From Microbulbifer sp. YPW1 (GTDB lineage: Bacteria; Pseudomonadota; Gammaproteobacteria; Pseudomonadales; Cellvibrionaceae), in contig NZ_CP055157.1 in NCBI RefSeq assembly GCF_013367775.1, positions 1,054,001-1,118,000 on the forward strand: a stretch of DNA of 64,000 nt, given 5' to 3'. The notes beneath the pieces are model-generated. The model was not told the origin of the DNA and made no database searches. It worked only from the letters and a program-made list of their open reading frames with translations. The translations under genes were made by a program, and so were the position numbers. Positions 40,500-48,390 of this stretch are shown here, in pieces (the stretch's first letter is position 1; each line of letters opens with the position of its first letter).

Positions 40500-40799
40500 C
40501 TAATTATTACTGCCGGCCAAGGAACTGCTGGATATCCTGATCTTCAAGCACGCCGCCAATCGGCTCTCGGCGGGGAAAGCAGTCCTTTCCCGACCAAGAT
40601 TTACCTCCAGATTTCCCTTGGGAATAGAAAATTTCAAAAATGACGTATCAGCAACAATACAGGGTTGAAGTCTCTCTGGATCAGCGCACTTCCTGAATCG
40701 TCTCTCAACATCACTTTCATTTCCATAAAATGACCCATCAGAGAATAACCTAACTACGATGGGGCGGGGCGGCAGATAGGATTCACTAAACCCATTCAA
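40500..40799 (-). pseudogene. Possible gene remnant, unknown family
   Basis: An open frame of about 99 residues from a TTG; the frame continues about 20 codons upstream without a start and has no SD sequence. The composition (LPPRPIVVRLFSDGSFYG, ADTSFLKFSIPKG) looks protein-like. I recognise no family. Best read as a remnant, but it could be chance. Confidence 0.3.
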
Positions 40800-41050
40800 T
40801 TCGAACTCGACATTCCTCTCTGCGGAAAAGTACCGATAAAAACAAAAACCAAAAGTAGATCAAAATACAGTTTAATCTTCACACACCCACTCCGCCCAAT
40901 TCATGGCTCTATTTGTCGCATCTATTTCCCATGTGCATTTACTCTAGAATGAACCGCCCCACCCAGTTGTCCAACATTCTCACATTCCCAGGGCGCATAT
41001 GCGCCAACTCATGCCTGAAGACAAACATTTCTTGGTATTGAACCGATAAA

Positions 41051-41073
41051 GGCGGCCCATGGCCGCCTTTTTT
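41051..41073 (+). terminator. Strong terminator with no clear upstream plus-strand gene
   Basis: GGCGGCC-CAT-GGCCGCC followed by six T on the plus strand. On the minus strand the T run is weaker (TTTAT), but the hairpin could still serve the gene ending at 41103. Confidence 0.75.
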
Positions 41074-41102
41074 ATTTCATCGTTTTCGCTGAAAGCACCC
41101 GA

Positions 41103-41531
41103 TTAATCACGTCCCAACCGGAACAATGAGAATTCCATCCGGACCATGGCAATCACTACGATGCAATAACTACTACTCCACATCAGAATTAGCAACGGCG
41201 AATACCCATTGCCGTTCCAGAAGCCGTAGATCAAATGCGTAGCGCACAGTGTGAGTGCAAACACCAGGCAAAACAGGCGCGGGTTCTGAACAGGAAAGCG
41301 TGCCGCCACCCAAAGCGACAACAGTATCAACAAGCCGACACCCAGCGGATACACCACCAGCAGGCTCCAGAGAAACATGGACAGATTTGAGCCGATACTC
41401 TGCATCGGCCCATTTAGCCACTGCGGGATCGCCAGGGCTGCGGAAAAGCCGATGGTGTAGATCGACATCCAGAGCGAGAAAATTCCCAACGCAACAGCGA
41501 TGGTAGACTCGATGAGTTTTTTCCTATTCAC
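41103..41531 (-). CDS. Integral membrane protein, unknown function
   Basis: 142 residues with four hydrophobic segments (about 8-28, 48-72, 84-100 and 108-128). The GTG start has GGGAGGT four to ten bases upstream. No family recognised. It lies 21 bases downstream of the rluA-type gene on the same strand, so they are probably co-transcribed. Confidence 0.65.
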   Translation of the reverse strand: MNRKKLIESTIAVALGIFSLWMSIYTIGFSAALAIPQWLNGPMQSIGSNLSMFLWSLLVVYPLGVGLLILLSLWVAARFPVQNPRLFCLVFALTLCATHLIYGFWNGNGYSPLLILMWSSSYCIVVIAMVRMEFSLFRLGRD

Positions 41532-41552
41532 AGTTACCTCCCTCCCTCACAA

Positions 41553-42245
41553 TTACACTTGCTCAAGTTGAAATTCTGCACCGGGGTTACACATAAAATG
41601 CAAAGGCCGTTCCAGTACGGGATGCGTAAAACCCAACTCCTGCGCATGTAGCAGCAATCGCGGCGCTGCCGTCAGGGCTTCCTCATGGGCGTAAAAGGGA
41701 TCCCCAAGAATGGGATGTCCCAAGGCCTGCATATGCACACGTAACTGGTGCGAGCGGCCAGTGATCGGGGTCAATTCCAGCAAGCTGGTACGGCCGTCGC
41801 TGGAAAGCTTTTTCCAGCGTGTCTGTGACGGCTTGCCTACCTCGAAGTCCACTTTCTGCCGGGGTCGATTGGGCCAGTCGCAGATCAGCGGCAAGTCCAC
41901 CTCCCCGTCTTCCTCCCGCGGCTCTCCCCATACCCGCGCGATATAGATTTTCTCCACCGCGCGCTGCTGAAACAGACCGCTCAACTGGCGGTGGATATCC
42001 GGCCCCCGCGCCATGACCACAAGGCCGGAGGTATCCATATCCAGCCGGTGCACGATCAACGCGTCCGGGTATTCCTGCTGCGCGCGACTGGCGAGGCTGT
42101 CTTTATGCGCGGGATCGCGCCCGGGCACGGTCAGCAGGCCACTGGGTTTGTCCAGCACCAGCAAGTGGGCGTCACTGTAGACGACATCCAGGTATGGATC
42201 GGTAGGCGGGTTGTAGGGGCGCAAAACTGAGACTCGGAGTGACAA
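41553..42245 (-). CDS. rluA: RluA-family pseudouridine synthase
   Basis: 230 residues. The catalytic motif HRLDMDTSGLVVMARG carries the nucleophilic Asp; ITGRSHQLRVHMQALGHPILGDPFYA closes the domain. No S4 domain is present, and length and sequence match RluA, the enzyme that modifies 23S rRNA U746 and tRNA U32, more than RluC/RluD. The apparent start is a TTG at 42245; an internal TTG at 42224 is also possible. Confidence 0.87.
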   Translation of the reverse strand: MSLRVSVLRPYNPPTDPYLDVVYSDAHLLVLDKPSGLLTVPGRDPAHKDSLASRAQQEYPDALIVHRLDMDTSGLVVMARGPDIHRQLSGLFQQRAVEKIYIARVWGEPREEDGEVDLPLICDWPNRPRQKVDFEVGKPSQTRWKKLSSDGRTSLLELTPITGRSHQLRVHMQALGHPILGDPFYAHEEALTAAPRLLLHAQELGFTHPVLERPLHFMCNPGAEFQLEQV

Positions 42246-42340
42246 CGAATGCCCGCAAGCTTACGCAATTTTACGCCGCAAGCAAAAGCAGCGTACCGAT
42301 CCAGCCGCGGCCTCCCCCGTTACCGGTCCACTTATCGCTT

Positions 42341-42370
42341 TATACGATCCGTATATGATTCATATATACT
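42341..42370 (+). promoter_or_regulatory. Palindromic operator/promoter in front of the ParD-like gene
   Basis: TATACGATCCGTATA (42341-42355) is a perfect inverted repeat with a three-base spacer. A second imperfect one, GTATATG-ATT-CATATATAC, overlaps its right side and a TATACT -10 box at 42365-42370. This is the usual layout for antitoxin autoregulation. Confidence 0.6.
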
Positions 42371-42400
42371 GTCATTCACACACGAACTGTGGAGGCCATC

Positions 42401-42607
42401 TTGGGAATCGTAAAAATATCCGACACGCTGCACGATGATATCCGCGGTGCCAGCGCCGTTATGTCCCGTTCCATTAACGCCCAGGCCGAGTTCTGGATTC
42501 GCATCGGCATGCTCGCGGAGCTCAATCCCGAGCTGAATTACAACCAGCTGTGCAAGATGCTGCTGCGGAACCCATCGGCTAGCCTGGAGGCTCTGACCCG
42601 TGAATAA
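42401..42607 (+). CDS. ParD-like antitoxin family protein
   Basis: 68 residues from a TTG at 42401 with GGAGG five bases upstream; a GTG at 42389 lies before that SD and is less likely. MGIVKISDTLHDDIRGAS then a helical SINAQAEFWIRIGMLAE segment match the ParD-like ribbon-helix-helix family (DUF3423-type). No ParE-like toxin follows; instead the stop overlaps the start of a methionine aminopeptidase gene by eight bases, so translation of the two is coupled. Confidence 0.75.
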   Translation: MGIVKISDTLHDDIRGASAVMSRSINAQAEFWIRIGMLAELNPELNYNQLCKMLLRNPSASLEALTRE

Positions 42608-43397
42608 GGTGCAGGTAAAAACACCGCAGCAACAGGCGTTGATGCGCGAGTCGGGCCGCTTGCTGAGCGAAGTATTCCAGATGCTGGATAGCTTCGTGGC
42701 GCCGGGGGTGAGCACCATGGAAATCGACCGTCAGGTGGAAGACTTCATCACCAACACCCTCGCTGCCCGCCCCGCCAGCAAGGGGCAGTATGACTACCCC
42801 TACTCCCTGAACACCTCCATCAATGACGTGGTGTGTCACGGTATGCCAAGCGCGTCGCGCAAGCTGAAAAGCGGCGATATCGTCAATCTGGACATCACCC
42901 TGGAAAAAAATGGCTACATCGCCGACTCCAGTAAAATGTATCTGGTCGGTGACGTCTCCCCCGCTGCGCGCAAGCTGGTGAACACAACCTACGACGCCAT
43001 GTGGTGCGGTATCCACTCGGTGCGTCCCGGCGCCACCCTCGGAGATATCGGCCATGCGATCCAGCAACACGCCGAACAGTATGGTTACAGTGTGGTGAGG
43101 GATTATTGTGGCCACGGCATCGGCCGTGAAATGCACGAAGCCCCGCAAGTCCTGCACTTCGGCCGCCCCGGCACCGGCGAGGTACTGAAAGAGGGAATGA
43201 CCTTCACCATCGAACCCATGATCAATCAGGGCACACACAAAACAAAAACCCAAAAAGACGGATGGACGGTAGTAACACGCGATGGGAAATTGTCTGCACA
43301 ATGGGAGCACACGGTGCTGGTGACCACGGATGGATTTGAGGTACTCACCTTGAGAGCGGACGAATCCGTCACTTCCGATACGCAGAAGCGAGGGTAA
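42600..43397 (+). CDS. map: Type I methionine aminopeptidase
   Basis: 265 residues from a GTG with GGAGG nine bases upstream, inside the preceding gene. Metal ligands are visible in NLDITLEKNGYIADSSKMY (the first Asp; the second Asp position appears as DSS), CGHGIGREMHEAP (His), TFTIEPMI (Glu) and QWEHTVLVT (Glu). It removes N-terminal Met from proteins. The housekeeping copy normally sits by rpsB-tsf, so this is likely a second paralogue. Coupling to a ParD-like antitoxin suggests a special role. Confidence 0.9.
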   Translation: MNKVQVKTPQQQALMRESGRLLSEVFQMLDSFVAPGVSTMEIDRQVEDFITNTLAARPASKGQYDYPYSLNTSINDVVCHGMPSASRKLKSGDIVNLDITLEKNGYIADSSKMYLVGDVSPAARKLVNTTYDAMWCGIHSVRPGATLGDIGHAIQQHAEQYGYSVVRDYCGHGIGREMHEAPQVLHFGRPGTGEVLKEGMTFTIEPMINQGTHKTKTQKDGWTVVTRDGKLSAQWEHTVLVTTDGFEVLTLRADESVTSDTQKRG

Positions 43398-43399
43398 TA

Positions 43400-43648
43400 A
43401 TGCAAGAAATTGAATTCTCGAAAGACCAGAAAGAAAGAATGGTTGGCAAGATCAAGTCCTACTTCAGCGATGAGCTGCAGCAAGATATCGGTGGGTTTGA
43501 GGCGGAGTTCCTGATCGACTTTTTCGCCAAGGAATTGGGGCCCTACTTCTACAACCGCGGCCTTTTCGATGCTCAACAGGTATTCAACGAAAAGACCGAA
43601 GAGGCCGGGTATGTCATCCAGGAACTGGAAAAACCCGAAGGCTACTAG
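43400..43648 (+). CDS. DUF2164 family protein
   Basis: 82 residues, mostly helical and acidic. EFSKDQKERMVGKIKSYF, then DIGGFEAEFLIDFFAKELGPYFYNRGL is characteristic of DUF2164. Function unknown. It starts two bases after map, so it belongs to the same transcript as the ParD-like and map genes. Confidence 0.85.
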   Translation: MQEIEFSKDQKERMVGKIKSYFSDELQQDIGGFEAEFLIDFFAKELGPYFYNRGLFDAQQVFNEKTEEAGYVIQELEKPEGY

Positions 43649-43784
43649 TCACGCGGGCATCTCGATCCCGGTCTTCCCGTCACTGCCCGCAACCGATATC
43701 GAGTTCGCAGTCTTCTCAACGAAAAATGCGCGGTATTAAGGAGGGAAATTCTGCAACCCCTCCAGACTATCGCAGATGTGTATT

Positions 43785-44225
43785 CTATTCGATGCGGGAC
43801 AGCGCCTGTCGAATGGGTTCGGGAATGGGCACCGAGCGGTTTTCCGCGCGCGCGACAAATACATGAGTAAAACTTCCACTGGCCGCTGCCCGGGTATCAC
43901 CCGCGGGGAAAATGCCCACCCGGTAAACCACCGAGCTGTTACCGAGTTTCTCCACCCGGATACCCGCTTCCAGTTGCTGCGGATAAGCCAGGGGCGCGCG
44001 GTAGTCGCAGCTGGAGTTGACCACAAACGCGACCACCTCACTGCTGTGGATATCCAATCCCCCCTCTTCAATCAGGTAGCGGTTTACCGCACTGTCGAAG
44101 TAGCTGTAGTAGGTCACGTTGTTCACGTGGCCGTAGATATCGTTATCGTGCCAGCGGGTGGTGATGGGGTAGAACACCCGGTAGTGCTCCCGGGTGAAGT
44201 ACTCTTCCGGTGGTGTCTTTGACAT
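43785..44225 (-). CDS. Acyl-CoA thioesterase (hot-dog fold, 4HBT/YbgC-like)
   Basis: 146 residues from the ATG at 44225. Hot-dog signature RWHDNDIYGHVNNVTYYSYFDSA with the conserved Asp in HDND and later VVNSSCDYRAPLAYPQQLEAGIRV. It hydrolyses small or medium acyl-CoA or aromatic-CoA esters; substrate unknown. It lies 41 bases after the iron alcohol dehydrogenase on the same strand. A longer frame upstream has no family match. Confidence 0.87.
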   Translation of the reverse strand: MSKTPPEEYFTREHYRVFYPITTRWHDNDIYGHVNNVTYYSYFDSAVNRYLIEEGGLDIHSSEVVAFVVNSSCDYRAPLAYPQQLEAGIRVEKLGNSSVVYRVGIFPAGDTRAAASGSFTHVFVARAENRSVPIPEPIRQALSRIE

Positions 44226-44266
44226 GGATTCTCTAAATTTTTTCTGCTTGCGGTGGGCTGTGATTG

Positions 44267-45430
44267 TTAAAACGCTGCCCGGTAGATCGCCAGTGCATCC
44301 TGCTCGGTGACCGCGCGGGGATTGTTTACCAGCAATCGCTGCTGCTCCATCGCATCGGCGGCGAGTTGTGCCAGGCTGTCTTCGGTAACACCGCAATCCC
44401 GCAATTTAGTGGGCAGTCCCAATTCCGCGATCAGGTTTTCCAGCCAGCAGATCAGCGCTTCGGTTTTGTCCTGAGCGCTCCCGCTGGGGCATTCCACCCC
44501 CATGATGGTCTGCGCCAGCTGCGCATAAAGTTCGGCCGCCGCCGGCGCGTTGAAGCGCAGAACATGGGGCAATACCAGGGAATTACTGAGGCCGTGGGGA
44601 ATATGGAAACGCCCGCCGAGAGGATATGCCAGCGCGTGTACGGCGGCCACCGGCGCATTGGCGAATGCCTGGCCGGCATACAGCGCCCCCAGCAGCATCT
44701 TGCCGCGGGCCTCCAGATCGAATCCGCGATGGGTGGCAGTGGCGATATTGGTGGCCAGTAGGCTCAGCGCCTCGCGGGCCAGCATATCCGATATCGGATT
44801 CTTCTTGTGGGCGGTGGTGTAGGCCTCAATCGCATGCACCATGGCGTCGATGCCGGTGGCGGCAGTCACATGGGCGGGCAGGCCGAGGGTAAGTCTGGCA
44901 TCGAGTAGCGCGGTGTCCGGCTGCAGGTGCGGGGAGACAATGCCGGCCTTGGTGGTTTCACCGGTGGTGACAATGGCAATGGGCGTAACTTCAGAGCCGG
45001 TGCCCGCAGTAGTGGGCACCTGTAGCAGGGGCAAACGCGGTCCCTGCACATTGCCCACTCCATAGAGCTCTTCCAGGGATTGCCGGCAATCTCCGTGCGC
45101 CAGCACCGCGACCAGCTTGGCCACATCCATGGAGCTGCCGCCGCCAAAACCCACGATCATTTCTGCGCCCAGCGCGCGGGCGGCCTGAGCTGCCGCTTCC
45201 ACGGTGGCACTTTTGGGGTCGGCTTCTACCCGATCAAAAATCCCCAGGCGCAGGTCAGCGCTGTCGAATCCCGGCAATACGCTGTCCAGCAGGCCGGCGT
45301 TCAGGATGCCATTGTCGGTGACCAGCAGCACCCGCCCGGCACCGGCTGCACGGCAGTGCTCGGCCAGGCGGTCTGCCGCGCCGGCCTCACAAACGATGGT
45401 TCTGGTGGTGGAAAAAGTGAAATCTCGCAT
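44267..45430 (-). CDS. Iron-containing alcohol dehydrogenase
   Basis: 387 residues, normal length. NAD-binding GFGGGSSMDVAKLVAVL and PTTAGTGSEVTPIAIVT; metal-ligand region MVHAIEAYT, then AVHALAYPLGGRFHIPHGLSNSL with the conserved His residues. It oxidises or reduces alcohols/aldehydes; exact substrate unknown. It sits downstream of a TetR gene on the same strand and upstream of a thioesterase. Confidence 0.9.
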   Translation of the reverse strand: MRDFTFSTTRTIVCEAGAADRLAEHCRAAGAGRVLLVTDNGILNAGLLDSVLPGFDSADLRLGIFDRVEADPKSATVEAAAQAARALGAEMIVGFGGGSSMDVAKLVAVLAHGDCRQSLEELYGVGNVQGPRLPLLQVPTTAGTGSEVTPIAIVTTGETTKAGIVSPHLQPDTALLDARLTLGLPAHVTAATGIDAMVHAIEAYTTAHKKNPISDMLAREALSLLATNIATATHRGFDLEARGKMLLGALYAGQAFANAPVAAVHALAYPLGGRFHIPHGLSNSLVLPHVLRFNAPAAAELYAQLAQTIMGVECPSGSAQDKTEALICWLENLIAELGLPTKLRDCGVTEDSLAQLAADAMEQQRLLVNNPRAVTEQDALAIYRAAF

Positions 45431-45521
45431 GGGTCCCCCGGCTCAACTCAGGGAATCCATTGAACGGGTGCCGCGCCCGCTTGGCCATTACCTCAGACTT
45501 CCTGCTGGAAGGGGAATCCTC

Positions 45522-46211
45522 TCAAACACAGAATCCACGCAGCAGACGCCGCAGCACATCGCCGTTTGATGCGCCCTTGATGGTCACGCTGGTCACCGTA
45601 GAGAACTCCAGGTACTGCACCGTCCACAGCAGCATGTGGGCATCCATTCGCGGGTTTTCACCACCCAGGGGAGACACGAAGCGCAGAGCCAGGGATGTCA
45701 CCCAATCGGTGTACTCCTGGATCTCCTCGGTAAGTGCTTGCGATGGGTGCTGCTCAAACAGGTACTGGCACTCGATGCGGAGCAGGTTCACCCGCTCGCT
45801 TGAGTGGATATCGATGTACTGCTCTAGTTCACTGGCAAATGCGTCGGCATAGGACTGCCTGGATGCCAGGCTTCCATCGGCCACTGCGGAGCTGGCCAGC
45901 AATTCTTCAAGTTGCTGCGCGAGCCCTTTAATCACCGGCTCCATATTCGCGCGGAACTGGCGGAAGGCGGCCACCAGAATATTGTCGATGGTGCCGAAAT
46001 AATAGGTGGTCATGGCCAGCTGAACGCCGGCCACACTGGCGATGGAACGGTGAGACAGCGCCGCCAGCCCCTCGCGGGCGATAATATCGAGGGTGGCATT
46101 GAGGATCTTTGTCTTGGCGATTTCGCGCTTCTCGGCTTTTTTGTCCGGTGCCGAAGTCGTGCGCGATGTTTTTCCAGGGCTTTCCTTGCCAGCAACGGTG
46201 CTGGATACCAT
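45522..46211 (-). CDS. TetR-family transcriptional regulator
   Basis: 229 residues from the ATG at 46211 (GAGG upstream); a GTG at 46256 would add 15. Helix-turn-helix: TKILNATLDIIAREGLAAL, SHRSIASVAGVQLAMTTYYFGT. A long acidic and basic N-terminal tail precedes it. The C-terminal ligand domain is helical. It lies upstream of the alcohol dehydrogenase-thioesterase pair and may regulate it and itself; ligand unknown. Confidence 0.85.
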   Translation of the reverse strand: MVSSTVAGKESPGKTSRTTSAPDKKAEKREIAKTKILNATLDIIAREGLAALSHRSIASVAGVQLAMTTYYFGTIDNILVAAFRQFRANMEPVIKGLAQQLEELLASSAVADGSLASRQSYADAFASELEQYIDIHSSERVNLLRIECQYLFEQHPSQALTEEIQEYTDWVTSLALRFVSPLGGENPRMDAHMLLWTVQYLEFSTVTSVTIKGASNGDVLRRLLRGFCV

Positions 46212-46278
46212 GTTGACTGCCTCACACGGGAAGATAGGTACGGATGTGCAGGGCACACCCGCTTGGCACCCTATACAA

Positions 46279-46295
46279 TGGCCAATTATTGGTCA
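46279..46295. promoter_or_regulatory. Candidate TetR operator
   Basis: TGGCCAAT-T-ATTGGTCA, an inverted repeat with seven of eight pairs, lies 68-84 bases upstream of the tetR start codon. No experiment supports binding; inferred from place and symmetry. Confidence 0.4.
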
Positions 46296-46334
46296 ATCGT
46301 ACAAGGTTCCCCAGAATGGGCCGCCACCAGGCAG

Positions 46335-47579
46335 TCACGGGCTCCCGGAATCGGTATCGACAGCGCCCGTTTCACTGCCCCCCGTGACCTCCGGCAGTAC
46401 CGCCTGCAGGATTTGGTAAAGCATGTCTATGCGATCTTCATTGGGAAAATATTTGTTGGCCAGCAGCACAAAGCCAAATTTTTTCTCCGGAATAAACGCC
46501 ACGTAGGTCGAGAATCCGCCGGTAGAGCCGGTTTTGTTGATCAGCACATTCTGTTGCGGCGACAGCGGTGGGATGACGGTGACCACCGGGTGATCTTCGC
46601 TGATCATTTTGCGGGAATTTCCGGCCAGCAGGCGATTCTTCTCCAGTGGCAGGCTGTACTGTTCCCACACCATATCCTGCACATAGTAATCCGTGCGGAA
46701 ATAACCCTGCCGGGTTGCCTGCAGGGCCCGCTGTATTTCCGGCCCCACTTTTACCAGCGCCATCTGTGCGGCCAGGAACCGTGTGAGGTCCGCCGCGCTG
46801 GAACGCACACCGTACGCTTCCTCTCCCAGCAAACCGATATTCACTCGCACCGGCTGATGGTTGCGATTGTGCCCCTCGGCGTAGTGGGCCATTTTTTCCT
46901 GCGGCACTTCCACATATGTATCCGACAGACCCAGTCCGCGAAACACAGAATCCTGCATCGCTTTCGCAAATGGCTGGTTCAAGCTGCGCGCCGCGACCAG
47001 GCCGAGCAACCCGCTGCCGGGGTTTGCATAGGTACGCTTGCTGCCGGGTGTGTACTGCGGCTGCCAGTTGCGGAAATACTCGAGCAACTGCGCTTCGCTG
47101 TGCACTTCCGAAGGTAACTGCAGGGGGAAATGCCCGGCGGTATGGGTGGCGAGATTGAGTACGGAGATCGAATCCATCGCACTGCCTCGCAGCGGTGGCA
47201 GGTAGGCGCTCACCGGTTTGCTGAAGTCCAGCGCGCCCTTCGCTTCGGCATAGGCCGCCAGGGTCGCGGTAAAGGTTTTACTAACCGAACCGATTTCAAA
47301 CAGGGTGTGCTCGGTAACCGGCTCGCCCCCCTCCAGCGCGGTCTCCCCGAGATTGAAGAAATAGGGCTCACCGTCGATGGTCAGTGCCAACGCCATACCG
47401 GGCACGCGGTGTTTCTCCACCAGCGGCTGGATAGCCTCAATCACCACAGCCTCCAGCTGCTCAGGGCTCACCGTTTGCCCCTGTGCCGCGCCCACCAGAC
47501 AAAACCAAACGCCCGCCAACATGGACATCCGGCACAGCATGCTCGCGCTGGAGCGAATAACGACAAAAGGTGGCAGCAT
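46335..47579 (-). CDS. Class C (AmpC-type) beta-lactamase
   Basis: 414 residues with a signal region to about residue 35. All three class C active-site motifs are present: Ser98-Val-Ser-Lys101, Tyr184-Ala-Asn186 and Lys349-Thr-Gly351, at AmpC spacing. It would hydrolyse cephalosporin-type beta-lactams in the periplasm, although some AmpC-like proteins act as DD-peptidases or esterases. No ampR gene is divergent from it; the neighbour on that side is a Nudix gene. The ATG at 47579 has GGAAG five bases upstream. Confidence 0.87.
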   Translation of the reverse strand: MLPPFVVIRSSASMLCRMSMLAGVWFCLVGAAQGQTVSPEQLEAVVIEAIQPLVEKHRVPGMALALTIDGEPYFFNLGETALEGGEPVTEHTLFEIGSVSKTFTATLAAYAEAKGALDFSKPVSAYLPPLRGSAMDSISVLNLATHTAGHFPLQLPSEVHSEAQLLEYFRNWQPQYTPGSKRTYANPGSGLLGLVAARSLNQPFAKAMQDSVFRGLGLSDTYVEVPQEKMAHYAEGHNRNHQPVRVNIGLLGEEAYGVRSSAADLTRFLAAQMALVKVGPEIQRALQATRQGYFRTDYYVQDMVWEQYSLPLEKNRLLAGNSRKMISEDHPVVTVIPPLSPQQNVLINKTGSTGGFSTYVAFIPEKKFGFVLLANKYFPNEDRIDMLYQILQAVLPEVTGGSETGAVDTDSGSP

Positions 47580-47781
47580 CGAGACTTCCCTGTGAAACTG
47601 TTGTTTATTGTATTTGTCTGACTGTAAATGGTGCGGTTAGTGCAATATAGCTCTAAACACCCCCCACCAACGAAAAGAGTACTCGAAAGCCCCGCCACGC
47701 CTCGGATACACTTTAGGCAGGTAAACTTGCGACAACCTAAACAAGCCCTACCCTATAAGCAGTGAAAGCAGTTCTGGGACG

Positions 47782-48366
47782 ATGCGATCATTTCTGACAA
47801 AAGCCATTCTCACGCTGTTCGCCGCAGGCGCGCTGGTAGCACTGCTATTTGTCGTATTTCCCGGGCTCAAATACGAGGTCTACCGCAAGCTGCCACCCAA
47901 AATCCGCTGGAACATATCCTATGCGCTGACCGATAAATTCGTGGTGGGCATGGTGTACTTCGTGGAGCGCAACAATCAGTTGCTGCTGGTGCGCCACTCC
48001 TACCAGGACAAGTGGGCGCTACCCGGCGGCTGGGTAGAGCGCAACGAATCGTTCGAGGAATCGGCGCGGCGAGAGCTGCGCGAGGAACTGGACATCAGGA
48101 TCGATGACTTCGAGGTACTGGAGGTCGACAAGGTACCGCGCTCGGGGATCATCAACATCGCTATCCGCGGGCGCCTCAAGGACAAGCAGGTGGCCATCCG
48201 CGACGGCGAAATCTACGGCTACCGGTTCTTCGAGCTGCATATGCTCCCGGACGATGTGATCTACACCCACAAGCCCTATATCAAGCGTTACCTGGAGGCG
48301 CGGCGCCCACCAAGGATCCCCCCGGTGGAACAGCCCAGCCAGCGACGCGCCGCACCGGAGCGCTGA
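47782..48366 (+). CDS. Membrane-anchored Nudix hydrolase
   Basis: 194 residues. An N-terminal hydrophobic helix (about 5-28) precedes a Nudix domain whose box GGWVERNESFEESARRELREEL has the full GX5EX7REUXEE pattern. Nudix enzymes hydrolyse nucleoside diphosphates linked to other groups; the anchor is unusual for the family. The Pro/Arg-rich tail (about 170-194) is probably disordered. Confidence 0.85.
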   Translation: MRSFLTKAILTLFAAGALVALLFVVFPGLKYEVYRKLPPKIRWNISYALTDKFVVGMVYFVERNNQLLLVRHSYQDKWALPGGWVERNESFEESARRELREELDIRIDDFEVLEVDKVPRSGIINIAIRGRLKDKQVAIRDGEIYGYRFFELHMLPDDVIYTHKPYIKRYLEARRPPRIPPVEQPSQRRAAPER

Positions 48367-48390
48367 GCGCGACACATCGCAAAGCCCTGA

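Larger units (their letters stand above)
40181..41102. other. Lower-GC gene-poor region
   Basis: About 920 bases, visibly richer in A and T than the surroundings. I see no intact gene. It contains a decayed-looking frame (40500-40799, minus) and, at its right end, a strong terminator with no obvious gene in front of it on the plus strand. Confidence 0.6.
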
